A DNA stretch of 64,000 nucleotides from Muscardinus avellanarius (taxonomy: Eukaryota; Chordata; Mammalia; Rodentia; Gliridae). The stretch spans positions 100,121,802-100,185,801 of the forward strand of contig OY726566.1 in NCBI GenBank assembly GCA_963383645.1. Direction: 5' to 3'. A program made the translations under genes and the position numbers. The notes beneath the pieces were generated by a model. It made no database searches. It was given only the letters and a program-made list of their open reading frames with translations, and had not been told where the DNA came from. The stretch's first letter is position 1. The number at the start of each line of letters is the position of its first letter. Below, piece by piece: positions 1-11,236 of this stretch.

Positions 1-44
1 CTGGCCCTTGCAGCACTCTCTGATTGGCTTCCCTATTCTCTAAT

Positions 45-190
45 CTCATTTCTTGTCAAAACAGAGTGATGCTTAAATGTAACTTTAATAATATTGTCAT
101 TTTGCTTAACCCCCCCCACCAGTGGATCTCCATGGCTTACCAGTCCAAATAAGGTCTATGATGCTTACCATAGCCCCATTGTGGTTGGTG
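45..190 (+). repeat. L2-class LINE fragment
   Basis: Resembles the L2 segment preceding the 3' end, with the order 'agagtgat...', 'ccagtggatctccatggctta' and 'aggtctatgatgcttaccat'. Old and diverged; assignment is from memory of the family. Confidence 0.45.
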
Positions 191-1740
191 AATGTTACTC
201 ACAGAAAACCATTCATCCCCTACGGAGGTACTGAGGAATAGTAAGATGTCTCAGTCAACTAGCGCACCTTTGATTATGAGGACCACCAAATTCTAGTTCA
301 ACAATGGATGTGAGAGATATGTTCACTCCTTAGGGTGAACAGACAGATTCTCTTCAGAAATGGCTATGGCTTTTTTTCAGGCTGAGTTGTCTCACAGGGT
401 TTTAGAGACGTCTTTAGCCATAAGATCTACTAAGGATACAGTCCATTGCCATCTTAATCTGGATAAGTAATTATTTTGCTTTCAGAAGATAAATATAGAT
501 GCAGTTGCATTGCTTGGCTCCCTAGACTAGGTTGAATTAATGATTCATATCAGGGAAATATTTTCTGTGACCACTACAACTCATGGATTTTTATTAGTTA
601 AGTTTATTTTGGGTTAATCCTGATAATGATTTCTAGCACTTTCTGTCCAAGTTGTATAAAGTGAAATCAAATTGAAGATATTATATTTACTAGCTGCCAT
701 TGGGAAAGCCTTTCAATTAAACTTGTGTCTTGAATAATTTTTAATAATAAAAATTATCAATGAGTTATATAGTATTGTGGGTTTCATATAATGGTAGGTA
801 ACCCTTACCTTGGATAACTCTTTTATTGTATATGTTTATTTTAAAACCAGTAGGAATCCAGAGGCTTATTTCAAGCTGGAGGTGGCATTTCATCTCTTTG
901 GGTCATCAGAGTTGTTAACATTTCAAAGGAAGACATTTATGCTCCTATGCCAGAAGCATGCCTGGATCAGCTTTTATTACACATATCCGTAGTGTGTGGT
1001 GGCTGGCCGGGTGCTTGTAGATCAATAAGCTGCTAAAAAGGGAGATGCATCAGAGACCATAATGGCTTCCTCACAGAAGACAGATTGTCTCCAGGTAGTG
1101 AAGTGCATTTAGGGATAGCAATGATATCTCAATACTGAGAACCTTATTATTTAGAAGAAAGAAGTAGCCTCTCTTAAGGTGCTGAGTCCTAAAATGGAGA
1201 CTTTAACATGTTAAATATACATTCTAGGAGGTTTTATGTCCACAGAGCTGAAATAAAAACAAATGCAGTTTGTTTTAATAAAATAATTCCCAGATAAAGA
1301 CAAGATCAGTTACCTTGGCTTAAAACATTACTTGATTATAGTTATTCCTGGTTGTCTATCAATTAAAATATTCTTGTAATCTGAACAGTGATTTTAAGAG
1401 ACTTGGGTGAGCTTGGGTCCAGCACCAGTGAGCAGCTGGGAAAGGTGACGAAGCTGAGAACAGTGTGGCGTGGATGGAGTTGGGATAATGGAAACCCACA
1501 GAAGATAGCATGAAACAACTTGGCTAAGGCTCTTGGCTTTGAGGCTGGGGACACAGAGTCTCTCTGGGCCAAGTGTATCTATGTCCAGGTGAGGTCTGAG
1601 GTCCATATGGGATGAGAGAGGATGGTGGCTTCTTCTAGGAGAGTAACAATTTCTACTGTTTTTCCTTCATGATGCTTGGGTAAATTACTCTGATTACATA
1701 TTCACTTATTTAGATATTTGGTGACTACTTTATATGCCAG
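191..1740. other. unrecognised AT-rich single-copy DNA
   Basis: No repeat, exon-like or RNA-like structure recognised. The longest open frames are about 60-70 codons and lack any familiar motif. Confidence 0.5.
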
Positions 1741-1768
1741 GATTTATTTAATTAATTAATTAATTAAT

Positions 1769-1980
1769 TTTGTGGAACTGGGGATGGAACCCAGAGACAT
1801 TCTACCACTGAGCTACACACCTACCCCTATTTTTTATTCTCTATTTTGAAACAGGGTCTCACTGAGTTGCAAAGGGCCTCACTAAATAGTAGCTGAGGCT
1901 GTCCGCGAACCGTGAACCATGATCCTCCTGTCTCAAATCCCAAATGTTGGGATTACAAGCGTGCACCACCATGCCTGGCT
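1769..1980 (-). repeat. B1-dID SINE
   Basis: Antisense copy. The dID tail comes first (tgtggaactggggatggaaccc), then the A/T linker, then the B1 body with 'gggattacaagcgtgcaccacc'. Preceded by a (TTAA)n stretch at 1746-1768 that is probably the expanded tail. Confidence 0.85.
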
Positions 1981-2385
1981 TAATGATAGGAGCTTAGGGT
2001 ACAGTAGAGCACCAAATGGGCAGAACTCTGTCTGCATGGAGCTTATATTATAGCAAGAGAAAACAAGTTATAAGAAGTAAGTAAAATATATGATATCTTA
2101 GAGAATAATGCCAAGGAGGTTAAAAACATCATGGAGAATGAATAAGAAATGTGAAGTAGTGGGCTGAATTGTGTCCAGGGTAGCGGGTGTGTCCAGGGAA
2201 ACCTCACTGGGAATGTAAAGACCTGGATTCCTTATAGAGCTCTCTGGGAGGGGAGGGAAGATTTCAGGTGAAGGAAATAACAAAGGCAGTGGCCCCAATG
2301 TGAGAAAATGCTAGTGCATGGGTGGAATGGACGGAGCAGAGAAAGATGAGGAGACATGCACAAGCATATCATATAAAGACTCACT

Positions 2386-2577
2386 TTTTTTTTGGTGGTA
2401 CTGGGGTTCTTGGAAGCCCTTCTATCTCCGGGCTATACTCCCAGACCTATTTTTACATTTTTATTTGGAAACAGGGTCTCCTAAGCCAGCGCGCGTGGCT
2501 GGCTTCGAACCTGCGCGATCCTCCTGTCTCTGCCTCCCAAGCGCGGGGATTACAAGCGTGCGCCACTACGCCCGGCC
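2386..2577 (-). repeat. young B1-dID SINE with 15-bp TSD
   Basis: Antisense, CpG-rich and little diverged: 'ggtggtactggggttcttgg' tail, 'cgaacctgcgcgatcctcct', 'gcgcggggattacaagcgtg'. Flanked by the direct repeat ATAAAGACTCACTTT (2373-2387 and 2578-2592). Same subfamily as the copies at 43344 and 44355. Confidence 0.93.
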
Positions 2578-3514
2578 ATAAAGACTCACTTTATGTGAGG
2601 TTTGAGGGGCACAGGAGTGAGTTGGGAAACCATGTTGGGTTTTGAGAAGTCATGTGATAAGAATTATGGTTCAAAAGGATCATTTGGTTTGCAGAATTGA
2701 TAATAGATTACAGTAGGGCACATTTAGAAGCAAGACCAGCCAATGTATAGATGCTGGCTAAAATTAGGATGATGGGAGAAGAGACTGGATTCTGGATATG
2801 TCTTAAATTGAAAGCTATTTGGGTTAGTTTGTGGATCAGATGCAGAGCAGGTGGGGAAAAGAGGAATCAAAGATGGCACCAAGGTTTTCAAACATGAGGA
2901 GCTGTTAGGGCAGAGTTACTATTAACGGTGATGGGTAGGACTGGAGGAGGATCTTGCTTGGGGGACTCACTATTTTGTATATGATACTTTGAGATGGCTT
3001 TAGATGCTCAAGTGGAAATGCCAGTAGTCAATTGGATCCATAGGCCTGGGTTCAGAGGAGAAGTCTCACAGGGGTATAATTTGAAGAGTCATCAGCTCAT
3101 GATATTTCAAGTTAGGAGACTGGAGAAGATCATTTAGAGAGTGAACATAAACAGAAGATAGATTCAGGAATGAAGCCCTGGTGAACACCGGCTTTAGAGA
3201 GCTCAAGGAGATAAGGAGGAGTCAGCAAAAGAGACTGAGAGCAACAGCTAGTGAGGTAAGAGAAATCAGCAAAGTGTGGTGTCCCAGTGTGCTAAGGAGG
3301 AAGAAGCAATCATCATTGTGCAGTGCTGTCCATGCATCAAGTAAGATGAGAACTGATTTTCAAACTTTGATTTCATAATATGAGATCACTGTCTTCACTA
3401 TCAGGGGCCAAAAACCTGAGTGTAATGGGTTCAATAATGAATAGAGGAAGAGAGGAATTGGAGACAATGAGCATAGATAAGTATTAAGGGAGTTTTGGAA
3501 TAAATTATAAAAAA

Positions 3515-3693
3515 CAAGAATCCCAGTATGTGGGAGCCTGAGACAGGAAGATCACAGGTTCAAAGCCAGCCACAGCAACTTAGTGAGCAACCTAGTGAGA
3601 TTCTATTTCCAAATAAAGAATACATAGGGCTGAGGGTGTAGCTCGGAGGAAGAATGCCCTTGGGTTCAATCTCTAGCACCACACACACACAAA
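3515..3693 (+). repeat. B1-dID SINE, 5'-truncated, (AC)n tail
   Basis: Starts inside the B1 head ('aatcccagtatgtgggagcc'), runs through the dID tail and ends in a short (AC)n repeat. Confidence 0.8.
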
Positions 3694-3904
3694 AATTACA
3701 GAAATAAAAGCATATAAATAGACCGACGAGAGTAGTTCAGAGGTAGATACAAACCTGATGGTGCAGGGGGAAAAAGAAGGATGAATTGCTGGACCAGAAC
3801 TGGAGAGATTGAAACAGGAAGGAAAGCAGATAAAGAGATGGGAGAAAAAGGAACATGGCCCAGAAAGAAACATGCTTTAGATGAGGCAGGGAGTGAAAAT
3901 CTGA

Positions 3905-5550
3905 GACTGTCTTTATAAGTGATGCAAGTGTCTATTCATTTTGCTCTCCCTGTGAGCTTGAAGTATAATTTGAGCAAAGAGCTTTGAGATTTTTAGCAGA
4001 GAGTTTCTATGGCATTTTAGCATCATATTATTATTGTTGAGTATTTAATGGAAGTCCTCTGAAGGAAGCAGAATGGGAGAGTGAACCTTACTACGTTCTA
4101 TTTATGTGTGGCGATTTTGCTTTCGGCTTTCTAAAAAGGAATTCTGGTCAGTATAGCCCAGCTGTTCTAGGTGACTGGTGGTTGGTGACATTTCTAAGAC
4201 ATTTTGCCCTCAGGTGTTAGCTGGAGTGTGACGTGCTATGGCTTGAAGTATGGTGCTCTGAAAAATGTAAAAATGGTTTCATTTTAAAAAGATAGGACAG
4301 TTCAACATCAGATATTTTTTATTGGCTGCAGCCTCCTTTAGGGATTCTTTAACCAATGGTTTTTGCAGCTTTGCATTTAATAGCATCACTCTAATTAGAA
4401 TTTTGGGGTACCAGGGCTCTGATGACATTCAGGTCATTTTTTTAGATAAAGCTGCTTTATTTTCAGGATGAATGGCCACATTCTTGCCTTGTCATTCTAA
4501 AAATGCCGCACTGTGTCTGCATTTCAAAGCCTGATTGAATGACTGAAGACCTATGGTGGTACAGAATTAGTCTTCTTTGTCTATTATACTGTAAGGTTCT
4601 CCAGAAAACAAAGCCCTAGAATTTCTGGTAGCCTCTCAGCAACAAATATTTTCCACAATTGATGTTGGAATAAGAGGCATAAAATCTTACATTCTTGGAA
4701 AAACAGGAAGTCTGGCGATTATACGAAAATTATGGGCCACATTTATAGGCAATCACTTTGCAGGTTTTTTGGGATGGTGTAGATGTCATTAATCTCTTTT
4801 ATTTCTTCCCTGGGGATTATAAAGACTCAAAAAAACCTAAGAAAAACCATTTAAGTTCTAAAGACAGAGTAATAGGTTCAAGTTAGTGAAGCAAGTGAGA
4901 TATAATTTCACCCTTGCCTCCTACACAGAAATAGGGGGGAGACTCGGCCCTAATTTGAAAACCATGTGACAAAAGCCATTCACTACTATCTGTAACTGCA
5001 CCTAACTCTTAGCTCTTTTTCTTTACCCTTCTGGCTTGTGTCTGAAAATATCTTTCATTCTCTCTGTAACAAGCAGGTCCCAAATTTCCATAAAATGTCT
5101 TTCGGGGTGGATGTCTTGAGCAACCTTATTTCTTGAACCTCTTGGAGACAATTTAGAGCATCCTTTCCCCTGTTATTGATCATAGTATAGAGGCTCAGTC
5201 AGTAGGTTGGGTTCCTTGATCATCTTCTGTCACCTACTCTCTCTCTTCTTTAGTAGCTGCTTATTTTCTCAGTCCTAGCCTTTCATCGATACATTTTTTT
5301 TGAAACAATCAAACCAGGAGCCATATCCCCAATATATCTGGCATATAGAGAAGGTTGATTATTTCCATTTTACACATGGAGGATCTGAGGGTCAAAAAAG
5401 TTTATAAGTTGTCCTTTGGCTAGTGGTACCAGATCAGAATGGTTGGCTTTTTCAGTGTTCTTTCGGCCACCACGCTCTCGGATGCCATTCCACAGTGCTG
5501 GGTTTAATTGGAAAGGTCCTGCTGTGTTTTCCTGTTTGGGACTCCAATCT
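3905..5550. other. unrecognised single-copy DNA
   Basis: AT-rich and free of SINEs, with no repeat family recognised. The absence of rodent-specific insertions over 1.6 kb would fit conserved non-coding DNA, but that needs an alignment. Confidence 0.4.
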
Positions 5551-5986
5551 GTTGCTGTAATCCAGATATTGGGTGTCCCCCATAGATCCACTTGTAGAAG
5601 ACGTGGTTCCCAACATAGCACTATTGGGAGGTAGAGGAACCTGTAGGAGGAGGATCCTCTTGGGAGGTCTGTGGTCATTTGGGGCTGGCCTTTGAAGGGG
5701 ATTGTGGGACCTCAGCCTCTTCTTTTCTTTCTCTTCTTGGCCACGAGGGGAATGTGAGACCTCAGCCTCTTCCTCTTTTCTTTTTCTCCTTGGCCACGAG
5801 GTGGGCAGTTTTCTTTACTACATGCTCCCTGTCATTGTTATCTGGCACCACATCAGAGGTCCAGTGTGATCAGTCTGCCTGATCTTGGGCCAGAATCTCC
5901 AAAACTGTGAGCCAAAGTAAACCTTTCTTTTGGTAAGTTAGTTATCACAGGGATTTTGTTATAGTGATGGAAAGGTGACTAACATA
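5551..5986 (+). repeat. MaLR-type solo LTR
   Basis: Typical MaLR LTR order: 'ccagatattgggtgtccccc' near the start, 'gcactattgggaggtagagg', a pyrimidine-rich block with 'ggccacgagg', then 'ccaaaactgtgagccaaagt' and 'ggaaaggtgactaacata' at the 3' end. A block of about 50 bp with 'acctcagcctctt...ggccacgagg' occurs twice (5709-5748 and 5759-5801). No internal ERV sequence is attached. Confidence 0.75.
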
Positions 5987-6466
5987 GCTACCTTTTGTTA
6001 CTGTATCCATAGGGGTGACTGGGTGGGTGAAGGGAAGTATAAGTGCTGACGGTGGTCCAACACAACTAATTCATGTCTCTCCACTGGCACTGATGGCCTC
6101 AGACATGGTGTCTGAGGGGAAGATACAGCATCATTACCCTCTCGGCCAGACTCTTTCTTTTTGCATCACAGTTGACATCCCCTTCTTCACCCAATTTGAG
6201 GGAGAAATAGTTTGACAGAGTGGTATTCCTGTATAAATATTTTGCTCTGCTATACTTTAAATTGTATTGCAGGTCAAATGACTGCCCATTGAGCAGAGAC
6301 TGGCTGTCTACTCACTAAACATATTTCCCTTTCCTTATGGGTGCACAAACCAATTTTCCTGAGCAGTGTCTGCAGTTAGATATGGCCACGTGACTGGCCA
6401 GTGACATGTGAGTACTAGTGATATATTCCACGTATGCCCCACAAAATCCTCCTGTGTGATCTGGTT

Positions 6467-6481
6467 TCTTTCTCTGCATTC
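6467..6481. repeat. left target-site duplication of the L1 composite
   Basis: TCTTTCTCTGCATTC, identical to 12199-12213. It is followed directly by a T-tract, as expected for the 3' end of a minus-strand L1-type insertion. Confidence 0.8.
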
Positions 6482-6808
6482 CTTTTTTTAAAAATTTATT
6501 TATTTTTTATTGGTGCAATGTATTCATACATCATAATGATATAAAGAAAATACTTTTGTAGACATACATGCACACATTGCCCAGTTAGCCCCTACCCGTT
6601 CCCCACCCCATTCCCTCCCCATCCCTCCTTCCCATGCTTGGCTTAGTGGTTGACATCTAATTTTATAGCAATTTATCCAATATTAACGATGATAATCTCA
6701 CAAAACAGTTTCATTTGTCTGATACCAAGCTTTTGATGACTAAAAGATAACAGTTCAATATTTCTTTTTGCTTTCTTTCTTACCAGATAATATTTTTTTC
6801 TTTTCTTT
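6482..6808 (-). repeat. L1 3'-end module, distal copy
   Basis: Begins with a T-tract, then 'attggtgcaatgtattcatac', pyrimidine-rich 'ccccaccccattccctcccc' and 'gcttggcttagtggttgaca'. About 310 bp, closely similar to 6809-7106. This is the L1 3'UTR read on the opposite strand. Confidence 0.8.
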
Positions 6809-7106
6809 TTTTTTTAAATTTTATTTTATTGGTGCACTGTATTCATACATCATAGTGGGATACAAACTTTTGTAGACATACATGCACACATCGCCCAGTC
6901 AGCCCCCACCCGATCCCCACCCCATTCTCTCCCCATCCCTCCCTCCCATGCTTGGCTTAGTGGTTGACATCTAGTATTATAGCAATTTATCAAAAATTAA
7001 AAATGATAATCTCACATAACAGTTTCATTTGTCTGATACCAAGCTTTTGATGTCTTAAAGATAACATTTCAATATTTCTTTTTGCTTTATTTCTTACCAG
7101 AGAATA
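6809..7106 (-). repeat. L1 3'-end module, proximal copy
   Basis: Second copy of the module, again led by a T-tract (ttttcttttttttttaaa) that corresponds to an A-tail on the transcribed strand. Ends in 'cttaccagagaatatt', matching the end of the first module. Confidence 0.8.
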
Positions 7107-7122
7107 TTTTTTTCTTTTTTTT

Positions 7123-7862
7123 AGGTGAAACTATCATATATTTATTTTTCAGAAAAAAATCTATCCTGATATGGAATATGGACTCTAGATACCCAAAACA
7201 ATCTCGAAGCAAAAACAAACCTAGAAGATGTATATTTTCTGATTTCAAACCATATAAAGCTACAGTAATTGAAACAGTGTAGTACTGTTCTAAAGGCAGA
7301 TATATAGACCATTGGAGTTAAATACAAGCCTAGAGCTAACTTCTTCCCTATATTGTCAAGTTATTTTTGACAAGGTTTCCACGAAGATTTGGTGGTGGAA
7401 ATAATAATCGTTTAACTAAATATTGTTGAAAAATAATAATTACATGGAAAAGAATAAAATTGGACCCTTACCTAATCCCACATACAAGTATTAACTCAAA
7501 CTAGATAAAAGACCTAAATATAAATCTTAAGACTATAAACTTTTAGGAGAAAATCTGGGTCATAAAACCTCACAACATTGAAATTGGCAGTGATTTCTTG
7601 GATATGATTTCAATGGCACAGGCAACAGAAGAATATACAAACTCCCTAAAAAATAAAAGAAAATATTGTATATCCAAAGACAATGTAAACAGAGTTAAAA
7701 GTTACTAATAGAATTGGATAAAATATTTCCAAATGCTATATCTGAAGGTATATTAATATTCCAACTAGAAATCCTAAAAATTAACAACAATAAAGGCAAA
7801 CAATACAATTTAGAGATAGGTAAAAGACTAACATAAATAATGAATCTCCACAGATAACCAAT
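7123..7862 (+). repeat. antisense L1 ORF2 3' fragment inside unit 1
   Basis: In plus orientation this reads as the 3' quarter of L1 ORF2: 'acccaaaacaatctcgaagc', 'agctacagtaattgaaacag', then 'gataaaagacctaaatataa'. It is broken by many stops. It lies opposite to the ORF1 that follows it and occupies the same place in unit 2, so it belongs to the mobile unit and is not a chance neighbour. Confidence 0.7.
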
Positions 7863-7863
7863 C

Positions 7864-8826
7864 TTAGTTGTCTGTTGGATGGAAACTCTTGTTTCTCTGG
7901 TTCTGGTGAGTGTTACCTATTTCTTCTTTGTAGTTAATCTCTTTGAGTATTTTCTCTAGCGCTGGTTTTGAAGACATAAATTCCTTCAGTTTCTGTTTGT
8001 CATGGAAGCTTCTTATTTCTCCATCTAATTTGATAGAAAGTTTTGCTGGGTAGGAAATTTTTGGCTGGAAGTTGTTTTCTTTCAGAGTTTGGAATATGTT
8101 ACTCCAAGCCCTTCTGGCTCTCATGACTTGGTTTGGGAAGTCTGGAGTGATTCTAATTGGTTTGCCTCTGAATGTCACTTGGCCCTTTGTTTTTGTTGCC
8201 TTTAAGATTCTCTGCTTGGCTTCCACATTGGTCATTTTGACAATTATATGGCGTGGGGATCTTCTTCTCGGATCCTGTCTAAAGGGAGTTCTATAAGTTT
8301 CCTGGATCTGTGTATCAACCTCTTGCTCTATATTTGGAAAATTTTCTGCTATTACTTCCTTGAAGAGATTGTTGATCCCTTTGGTATCACTTTCTTTTCC
8401 CTCCTCTATTCCAATTATTCTTAGGTTAGCTCTCTTAAGATGGGCCCATATTTCTTCAATGTCAGATTCCTGCTGTTGGATATCTTTTTCTAGATTAGAA
8501 ACTATGCATTCATTTTTGGATTGCTCATCTTCTAAGAGCGAGATTCTGTTCTCCATGTGGTCTAATCGGTTGTTTGTGCTTTGAATTGAGGCCTTTACTT
8601 CATTAATTGCATCCTTTATCTCTTTTTGGCACTCTCTGAGTTCTTTTCGAAGCACCTCTATTATTTCTACAGTTATTTTCCTGATTTGATCTTCTAGAAA
8701 TCTCTGATTTTCTGTTTTATCAGGTTCTGATGTTGTGGGGTTGTGCACATTCATTACTTCAGTGTTATTCCTCTTTCCCATGATTTCGGAGGTTTGTGCC
8801 TTCTCTGGGTTCTTCCCTTGGGTCAC
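7864..8826 (-). CDS. L1 ORF1-like RNA-binding protein, unit 1
   Basis: Open frame of 320 codons. The likely native start is the internal Met at 8781 (MGKRNN...), giving 305 residues, because the equivalent upstream extension in unit 2 is interrupted by a stop. Residues about 35-110 of the shorter form are a coiled coil rich in E, K, I and L. An RRM-like domain starts near 'NLRIIGIEE' and contains 'RSPRHIIVKMT'. The C-terminal domain has 'FQPKISYPAKLS' and 'FHDKQKLKEFM', which match the ORF1p family closely. ORF1p trimerises and coats L1 RNA in the cytoplasm. The frame has no stop or frameshift. The C-terminus ends where the antisense ORF2 fragment begins, so the last residues may be replaced. 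Probably not expressed, though it is coding-competent on paper. Confidence 0.85.
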   Translation of the reverse strand: MTQGKNPEKAQTSEIMGKRNNTEVMNVHNPTTSEPDKTENQRFLEDQIRKITVEIIEVLRKELRECQKEIKDAINEVKASIQSTNNRLDHMENRISLLEDEQSKNECIVSNLEKDIQQQESDIEEIWAHLKRANLRIIGIEEGKESDTKGINNLFKEVIAENFPNIEQEVDTQIQETYRTPFRQDPRRRSPRHIIVKMTNVEAKQRILKATKTKGQVTFRGKPIRITPDFPNQVMRARRAWSNIFQTLKENNFQPKISYPAKLSIKLDGEIRSFHDKQKLKEFMSSKPALEKILKEINYKEEIGNTHQNQRNKSFHPTDN

Positions 8827-9556
8827 TATGGCTTCACTTAAGGTGCTTTGGATCTTGAGTCTGTATTATCTCAGACCCTACTACTCCTTTACTGGGTTGT
8901 ATCACAGAGTCTCCGACCCAGGGAGTCGATAGAGGCTGCTTTAAACTATGGGGGGTGCCAGGTTGCACGCTCTCCTATGGTGTGATATCTCTGCCACCAC
9001 CACTCCCTCACTGGGTCAAGTCCCAGGAGGCACAATACTGGGATTTCTCCTCTGTGGCCCGCAATTTGACTCACTGTTCTTGAGTACGTAGATGTAGCTG
9101 TACTGGACTCGGTGAATTCACTGCTGCTGCCGCCGCCGGTGGCAATATGGCGCCTCTGCCACGCCCTCGGCCATGAGGCTGGCATATTTTTTCTTCTCTG
9201 GTTTTGATTTCCACTCTGAATCCCTGCAGCGTGTGCTGAGCTCAGCCACTGGGAGCTTTAAATGCTGTCTGCGCCGAAAGATCCCGCCTGGCTGTTCCGC
9301 ATCGGCTCACCTCGGCTTGCTGTAACCGTCCGCTGAGTTCGCCGCTGCCGCCGCGTCCTCGGGCACGTGTGTCTCCTCTGTGGCCCTGAGCTCTGTTCTC
9401 AGTCCGCTTTCTCTCTGGAGCCTGGTGGTTTTTTTGTTTTTCTGGTGATGGTGTTTTCTGGCTATGCAAGGCGCTCTTTTTGTGGTAATGGAGATTGGTT
9501 GTTAGCGGGACTCTTAATCCCCGCTTTTCTTAGTCGCCATCTTCCCGGAAGTCCCC
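8827..9556 (-). promoter_or_regulatory. L1 5'UTR/promoter, unit 1
   Basis: GC-rich and CpG-rich sequence upstream of ORF1, about 730 bp. It ends (5' side) in CTTCCGGGAAGATGGCGAC. The GCCATCTT at 9536-9543 (AAGATGGC on the transcribed strand) is a YY1-type site, as found at the very 5' end of many L1s, where it positions transcription start. Contains several 'atggcgcc' motifs. Confidence 0.65.
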
Positions 9557-9570
9557 TTTTCTTTTTTTTT

Positions 9571-10317
9571 AGGTGAAGCTATCATACATTTATTTATTTA
9601 TTTATTTTTCAGAAAAAATCTATCCTGATATGGAATATGGACTCTAGATACCCAAAACAATCTCGAAGAAGAACAAAGCTAGAAGATATATATTTTCTGA
9701 TTTCAAATCATATAAAGCTACAATAATTGAAACAGTGTAGTACTGTTCTAAAGGCAGATATATAAACCATTGGAGTTAAATAAAAGCTTAGAGATAAATT
9801 CTTCCATATATTGTCAAGTTATTTTTGACAAGGTTTCCACGAACATTTGGTGGAGGAAATAATAATCTTTTAACTAAATATTGTTGAAAAATAATAATTA
9901 CATGAAAAAGAATAAAATTGGACCCTTACCTAACACATATACAAATATTAACTCAAACTAGATAAAAGACCTAAATATAAATCTTAAGACTATAAACTTT
10001 TAGGAGAAAATCTGGGTCATAAAATCTCACAACATTGAAATTGGCAGTGATATCTTGGATATGATTTCAATGGCACAGGCAACAGAAGAGTATACAAATT
10101 CCCTAAAAAATAAAAAAATATTGTATATCCAAAGACAATGTAAACAGAGTTAAAAGTTACTGATGGAATGGGATAAAATATTTCCAAATGCTATATCTGA
10201 AGGTATATTAATATTCCAACTAGAAATCCTAAAAATTAACAACAATAAAGGCAAACAATACAATTTAGAGATAGGTAAAAGACTAACATAAATAATGAAT
10301 CTCCACAGATAACCAAT
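9571..10317 (+). repeat. antisense L1 ORF2 3' fragment inside unit 2
   Basis: Same segment and same two boundaries as 7123-7862, about 5% different by eye, with a (TTTA)n expansion at 9587-9607. Confidence 0.7.
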
Positions 10318-10318
10318 C

Positions 10319-11236
10319 TTAGTTGTCTGTTGGATGGAAACTCTTGTTTCTCTGGTTCTGGTGAGTGTTACCTATTTCTTCTTTGTAGTTAATCTCTTTG
10401 AGTATTTTCTCTAGCGCTGGTTTTGAAGACATAAATTCCTTCAGTTTCTGTTTGTCGTGGAAGCTTTTTATTTCCCCATCTAATTTGATAGAAAGTTTTG
10501 CTGGGTAGGAAATTTTTGGCTGGAAGTTGTTTTCTTTCAGAGTTTGGAATATGTTACTCCAAGCCCTTCTGGCTCTCATGACCTGGTTTGGGAAGTCTGG
10601 AGTGATTCTAATTGGTTTGCCTCCGAATGTCACTTGGCCCTTTGTTTTTGTTGTCTTTAAGATTCTCTGCTTGGCTTCCACATTGGTCATTTTGACAATT
10701 ATGTGGCGTGGGGATCCTCTTCTGTGATCCTCTCTAACGGGGGATCTATAAGTTTCCTGGACCTGTGTATCAACCTCTTGCTCTATGTTTGGAAAATTTT
10801 CTGCTATTATTTCCTTGAAAAGATTGTTAATCCCTTTATTTTCACCTTCTTTTCTCTCCTCTATTCCAATTATTCTTAGGTTAGCTCTCTTAAAATGGGC
10901 CCATATTTCTTCAATATCAGATTCCTGCTGTCGGATATTTTTTTCTAGATTAGAAACTATGCGTTCATTTTTGGAATGATCATCTTCTAAGAGCGAGATT
11001 CTATTCTCCACGTGGTCTAATCGGTTGTTCATGCTTTGAATTGAGGCCTTTACTTCATTAATTGCATCCTTTATCTCTCTTTGGCTCTCTCTGAATTCTT
11101 TTCGAAACACCTCTATTATTTCTACAGTTATTTTCCTGATTTGATCTTCTATAAATCTCTGAATTTCTGTTTTATCAGGTTCTGATGTTGTGGGGTTGTG
11201 GGCATTCATTGCTCCATTCTTATTCCTCTTTCCCAT
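10319..11236 (-). CDS. L1 ORF1-like RNA-binding protein, unit 2
   Basis: Open frame of 305 codons starting MGKRNK. A TAA codon lies just upstream in frame, which supports this Met as the true start. Coiled coil, RRM-like and C-terminal domains are as in unit 1. The two proteins differ at about 33 of 305 positions. All but one of the differences lie before residue about 205; the last roughly 100 residues are almost the same. No stop or frameshift. Function in the family: an RNA chaperone of the L1 ribonucleoprotein. There is no ORF2 partner in this locus, so mobility would need reverse transcriptase from another L1. Confidence 0.85.
   Translation of the reverse strand: MGKRNKNGAMNAHNPTTSEPDKTEIQRFIEDQIRKITVEIIEVFRKEFRESQREIKDAINEVKASIQSMNNRLDHVENRISLLEDDHSKNERIVSNLEKNIRQQESDIEEIWAHFKRANLRIIGIEERKEGENKGINNLFKEIIAENFPNIEQEVDTQVQETYRSPVREDHRRGSPRHIIVKMTNVEAKQRILKTTKTKGQVTFGGKPIRITPDFPNQVMRARRAWSNIFQTLKENNFQPKISYPAKLSIKLDGEIKSFHDKQKLKEFMSSKPALEKILKEINYKEEIGNTHQNQRNKSFHPTDN

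Larger units (their letters stand above)
2010..3900 (-). repeat. long L2-class copy, interrupted by two SINEs
   Basis: A purine-rich series of phrases typical of antisense L2-class sequence runs through this span: a 'catggagcttatattatag' start, then 'ggaatcaaagatggcaccaagg', 'gtcatcagctcatgatatttc', 'gccctggtgaacaccggc' and 'gagactgagagcaacagc'. They keep the expected order across the SINEs at 2386-2577 and 3515-3693, so the whole is one old insertion of about 1.5 kb. The family name is from memory; a different ancient LINE is possible. Confidence 0.5.
7107..9556 (-). mobile_element. ORF1-only L1 unit 1
   Basis: Full unit of about 2.45 kb: 5' end at 9556, 5'UTR to about 8782, ORF1, antisense ORF2 fragment, and an A-tract (T on the plus strand) at 7107-7122. 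Its 5' end abuts the A-tract of unit 2 with no intervening genomic sequence. Confidence 0.8.
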
